Of a DNA stretch of 8,658 nt, positions 6,204-8,658 are shown piece after piece. The stretch lies in assembly GCA_013911195.1 (NCBI GenBank), contig JACETS010000108.1, positions 1 to 8,658 of the forward strand. Direction: 5' to 3'. Position numbers and translations under genes: made by a program. Under the pieces are notes generated by a model that saw nothing but the letters and a program-made list of their open reading frames with translations, searched no databases and was not told the origin of the DNA. The DNA is from Verrucomicrobiales bacterium (lineage in GTDB: Bacteria > Verrucomicrobiota > Verrucomicrobiia > Verrucomicrobiales > DEV007). Position 1 is the stretch's first letter. Each line of letters starts with the position of its first letter.

Positions 6204-7373
6204 CTAAATTAATCGCACGCTATGCTTTTTATCGAGTCGTAAGATTTTACCTTTAATGTCCTCTGGCAGATTAACTTTTAGGTCCGTTATTTTTTCACCA
6301 TCAATTTGAATGGCTCCTTGAGAAATTAGTTGTCTAACCTCACCTCCACTCCGCTTGACATTAAAGCCCTCCGCATAAGCAATTCCCACCGAGGCAATGA
6401 TTCTTCTTTCTGAACCCAAATCGACTTCTGGCCAGTCGGCCTCGTCATCATTCTTAACAAATTTAGATTCAAAGTCGGCTCTTGCCTCTTGAGCTTTTTC
6501 AGCATTATGATATCTCTCAACAATCGACTGAGCCAACTGCTTCTTGGCTTCCATGGGGTGCAAATCTTTATCTCTTTCAGTACCCAAAAGTAAAGTATAC
6601 CAACGGTCCATGAGATCATCAGAAACACTCATTGTTTTCCCAAACATTTCAGAAGGGTTTTCATCTACACCTACATAATTGCCATAGCTCTTTGACATTT
6701 TCTTTACCCCATCTGTTCCTTCTAAAATCGGTAAACACATGGCAACCTGAGGCTCCATACCTTGAGACTTTTGCATATCTCTGCCAACCAATATATTAAA
6801 AAGCTGGTCAGTACCACCAAGTTCAACATCAGCTCTGACCTCAACCGAATCCCAACCCTGCATTATAGGATATTGAATTTCATGTAACCTTACCTCAACC
6901 GCGTCATCAATACGGGATTTAAAATCCTCCCTCTGTAACATTTGTTGCATAGTGACTCGCGCGTTGAGTTTAAGCACTTCTTCATAATTCATTTTCCGAA
7001 ACCATTCTCCATTATAAACGACTTCAGTTTGATCCTTATCTAAAATTTTAAACGCCTGATCGGTGTAAGTTTCTGCATTGGCCAAAACTTCTTCCCTACT
7101 TAAAGGAGGTCTAGTCGAGGATCTACCAGTTGGATCACCCACAGTGGCAGTAAAATCACCAATAATTAAAACAGCTTGATGACCAAGCGACTGAAATTGT
7201 CTTAACTTTTCCAGAACAACGGTATGGCCCAAATGAATATCCGGGGCTGTCGGGTCAACGCCTAGCTTTGCTCTTAGAGGCTGCCCTTTCTCGAGTTTTG
7301 TTAAAAGTTCCTTTTCACTTAAAACTTTGGCTGTTCCGCGAATAAGTTGTTCGTATTGTTCTTTGGGAGACAT
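6204..7373 (-). CDS. tyrS: Tyrosyl-tRNA synthetase
   Basis: Complete class I synthetase of 389 residues that charges tRNA-Tyr with tyrosine in the cytoplasm. The Rossmann catalytic domain begins with LRAKLGVDPTAPDIHLGH, the HIGH motif being HLGH at 47-50. GDFTATVGDPTGRSSTRP lies at 72-89, ELGGTDQLFNILVGRD (184-199) contains the tyrosine-pocket region, and KMSKS is at 225-229, followed by YGNYVGV. The C-terminal S4 RNA-binding domain covers about 330-389 (KRSGGEVRQLISQGAIQIDGEKI). HLGH with KMSKS and overall length point to the TyrZ-like bacterial subgroup rather than the E. coli TyrS subgroup; this is recall, not a tree. ATG start with no Shine-Dalgarno. It lies upstream of mlaE on the same strand, possibly co-transcribed. 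No T-box leader is visible in the region upstream. Confidence 0.97.
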   Translation of the reverse strand: MSPKEQYEQLIRGTAKVLSEKELLTKLEKGQPLRAKLGVDPTAPDIHLGHTVVLEKLRQFQSLGHQAVLIIGDFTATVGDPTGRSSTRPPLSREEVLANAETYTDQAFKILDKDQTEVVYNGEWFRKMNYEEVLKLNARVTMQQMLQREDFKSRIDDAVEVRLHEIQYPIMQGWDSVEVRADVELGGTDQLFNILVGRDMQKSQGMEPQVAMCLPILEGTDGVKKMSKSYGNYVGVDENPSEMFGKTMSVSDDLMDRWYTLLLGTERDKDLHPMEAKKQLAQSIVERYHNAEKAQEARADFESKFVKNDDEADWPEVDLGSERRIIASVGIAYAEGFNVKRSGGEVRQLISQGAIQIDGEKITDLKVNLPEDIKGKILRLDKKHSVRLI

Positions 7374-7391
7374 TAGGCTAATATATTAATG

Positions 7392-7404
7392 GGGCAAGTT
7401 GCCC
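7392..7404. repeat. 13-bp palindrome upstream of tyrS
   Basis: GGGCAA-G-TTGCCC is a perfect dyad around a single central base at 7398, 18 nt upstream of the tyrS ATG. With a 1-base centre it cannot form a useful hairpin, so a protein-binding site is the more natural reading. A second, different 13-bp palindrome has its centre 24 bp further upstream. Confidence 0.45.
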
Positions 7405-7415
7405 TCAAATTAATC

Positions 7416-7428
7416 CAGCTTCAAGCTG
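7416..7428. repeat. Second 13-bp palindrome in the tyrS/glycosyltransferase intergenic region
   Basis: CAGCTT-C-AAGCTG is a perfect dyad centred on 7422, in the 164-bp divergent region (7374-7537). Its sequence differs from the one at 7392-7404, so they are unlikely to bind the same factor. A good promoter for either flanking gene was not found; TATATT at 7497-7502 is a weak rightward -10 candidate. Confidence 0.4.
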
Positions 7429-7537
7429 TCACAAAGAAGTAATCAATTAAAATAGCACCCATTGCACAAGTAAAGATTTGCCAAAATGACTATGGCTATA
7501 TTGAAAAGTACACTTTAATCTTCCCATTTAAGAAACT

Positions 7538-8518
7538 TTGTCTCGAGAAAATAAACCGCTATTAGTCTGTATCGCCACGTTGACAAGGCGCCGCCCGAAA
7601 ATGCTCGAGGCCCTTATACGATCATGGTCTTCTCTAAAAATTCCTGATAAAGTAAGTCCGGTCTTTGTTATTATCGAAAATGATGATGAAGAGAAATCAA
7701 AAACGGTCATCCAAAATTTAGAGCCATTGTTTAACGAAGGTAAACTTGCCTACGCCCTAGAAAAAGAGCCCGGAATACCATTTGCCCGAAATCGTGCAGC
7801 ACAAGAAGCAATCAATATATCTGCAGACCTTTTGCTTTTTGTTGATGATGATGAAGAGGTCGATATTAAATGGCTAGAGAATATAATAACTGGTTACAGG
7901 AATAGTGATGCCAAACTCATTGGCGCTCCCCTAAGAGCAAGAAAACCAAAAAAGAAATTGAACATGATTCAAAATCTCATGTTCAAAAATATAAATAACC
8001 GATACAAAAAAAAGGAAAATCGAGCTTCCAGCAAAACTGCGCTAGGCGGAACACCTGGAGTCACCATTGTAACGAATAATTGGCTGGCTGAAACCACGCT
8101 TTTCTCAAAACATAATATTTGGTTTGATGAATCGATGAGACATACAGGTGGAACTGATTCTAAATTTTATGCCGATGTCATTGAAAAAAATATACCCACT
8201 GCTTGGGTAACCGATGCCTATGTATATGAAACAATTTCAGAAGACCGGTTATCATTTTTATATCAGTACGAACGAGCAAGAGATCAATCGAATACAAATT
8301 TCAGACGAAAAAACAAAGGAAATGTTCGTTTGAATCTAATGGTTTTGGCCAGTATTTTAATGAAATCATTAGCAGTGGCTATTTTAATAATCACATTGCC
8401 CATTTCATTAGGCCTTACACTTATGACAACTGCACGTTCACTAGGTTGGATAGCAGGCCGAATAGGAGCCATAATGGGATCAGAGTCTAGTCTTTATTCG
8501 AAAACAACCGGCAACTAA
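7538..8518 (+). CDS. Family 2 glycosyltransferase with C-terminal membrane segment
   Basis: Protein of 326 residues with a GT-A fold of family GT2, transferring a sugar from a nucleotide-sugar donor to a glycan or lipid acceptor at the inner face of the membrane. PLLVCIATLTRRRPKMLEALIRSW (7-30) is the first strand and helix. EPGIPFARNRAAQEA (77-91) is typical of the ExoM-like branch. LLLFVDDDEEVDIKWLE (98-114) holds the metal- and donor-binding Asp cluster (103-105). GGTDSKFYADVIEKN (204-218) matches the GG(E/T)D acceptor/catalytic block. A hydrophobic stretch near 266-298 should anchor it. The start is TTG: an in-frame stop lies at 7529, and the next ATG (7601) would delete the first beta strand. 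No Shine-Dalgarno is seen. Donor and acceptor cannot be told from sequence; surface polysaccharide synthesis is likely. Confidence 0.88.
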   Translation: MSRENKPLLVCIATLTRRRPKMLEALIRSWSSLKIPDKVSPVFVIIENDDEEKSKTVIQNLEPLFNEGKLAYALEKEPGIPFARNRAAQEAINISADLLLFVDDDEEVDIKWLENIITGYRNSDAKLIGAPLRARKPKKKLNMIQNLMFKNINNRYKKKENRASSKTALGGTPGVTIVTNNWLAETTLFSKHNIWFDESMRHTGGTDSKFYADVIEKNIPTAWVTDAYVYETISEDRLSFLYQYERARDQSNTNFRRKNKGNVRLNLMVLASILMKSLAVAILIITLPISLGLTLMTTARSLGWIAGRIGAIMGSESSLYSKTTGN

Positions 8519-8658
8519 TGAATTCATTATTAGAAAAATTAAATGTTTTCGGACGCTCTGCAAAGCAAAGAAGAAAATTACGGAAGGCTTTGAAAGCAGA
8601 ATATCATTCAACGATTGCAGGGTTAAACGCATTACAATCACAATTCTCAAGAAACCAG
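8518..8658 (+). CDS. N-terminal fragment of an unidentified gene coupled to the glycosyltransferase
   Basis: Its ATG shares one base with the glycosyltransferase stop (TAATG at 8516-8520), a common arrangement for translational coupling. The frame stays open to the window edge, giving 47 codons: MNSLLEKLNVFGRSAKQRRK... then LRKALKAEYHSTIAGLNALQSQFSRNQ. The visible part is basic (a KQRRKLRKALK patch) and probably helical, with no signal peptide or membrane segment. I do not recognise the family. Position suggests a role in the same surface-glycan pathway, but that is context only. Confidence 0.6.
   Translation, partial: MNSLLEKLNVFGRSAKQRRKLRKALKAEYHSTIAGLNALQSQFSRNQ

Noticed and set aside
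7374..7440. T-box riboswitch upstream of tyrS
   Set aside because: The 164-bp gap lacks a recognisable T-box sequence and antiterminator/terminator pair, and the phylum is not known for T-boxes.

Overview
The window looks like chromosomal DNA from a free-living, probably marine, member of the Verrucomicrobiota or Planctomycetota. The best fit is an Opitutae-like, moderately AT-rich genome. This rests on gene content: a DUF1552 (HXXSHH) Tat-exported protein, a YHYH protein with the C-terminal 'YRVDASPDLKTW' domain common in those phyla, and a small acidic protein whose ends resemble proteins I associate with Verrucomicrobiota. Most starts lack a Shine-Dalgarno sequence, which also fits. The assignment is inferred from recall, not from a database search. 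I see no mobile element, CRISPR array, rRNA or tRNA.

Left part (1-4576). A DUF1552 gene runs leftward off the edge. It diverges, across a 133-166 bp intergenic region, from a two-gene rightward operon. The first operon gene encodes a secreted YHYH protein with a Gly-rich tail. Six bases later comes a secreted fusion protein. Its N-terminal third is an MbnP-type copper-binding domain. Its C-terminal part is a di-haem c-type peroxidase of the MauG/MbnH group. In known systems MbnH and MbnP are separate partners: the di-haem enzyme oxidises a Trp of MbnP to kynurenine, which then helps bind copper. Having enzyme and substrate on one chain, with a YHYH protein in the same operon, is the most interesting feature here. 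A perfect 11-bp inverted repeat overlaps the likely operon promoter and could be an operator.

Middle (4577-5357). A 244-bp gap with promoter-like and dyad elements precedes a small protein of unknown function: a helical N-domain, a very acidic linker and a compact C-domain. It ends 9 bp from the convergent mlaE.

Right part (5367-8658). tyrS (tyrosyl-tRNA synthetase) and an MlaE-type lipid-transport permease lie in that order on the minus strand, with a 50-bp gap. A divergent intergenic region carrying two short palindromes separates them from a rightward pair: a membrane-anchored family 2 glycosyltransferase with a TTG start, and the first 47 codons of an unidentified gene joined to it by a TAATG overlap. 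These right-hand genes look like ordinary chromosomal genes, while the left-hand genes look like an accessory envelope or periplasmic redox and metal module.
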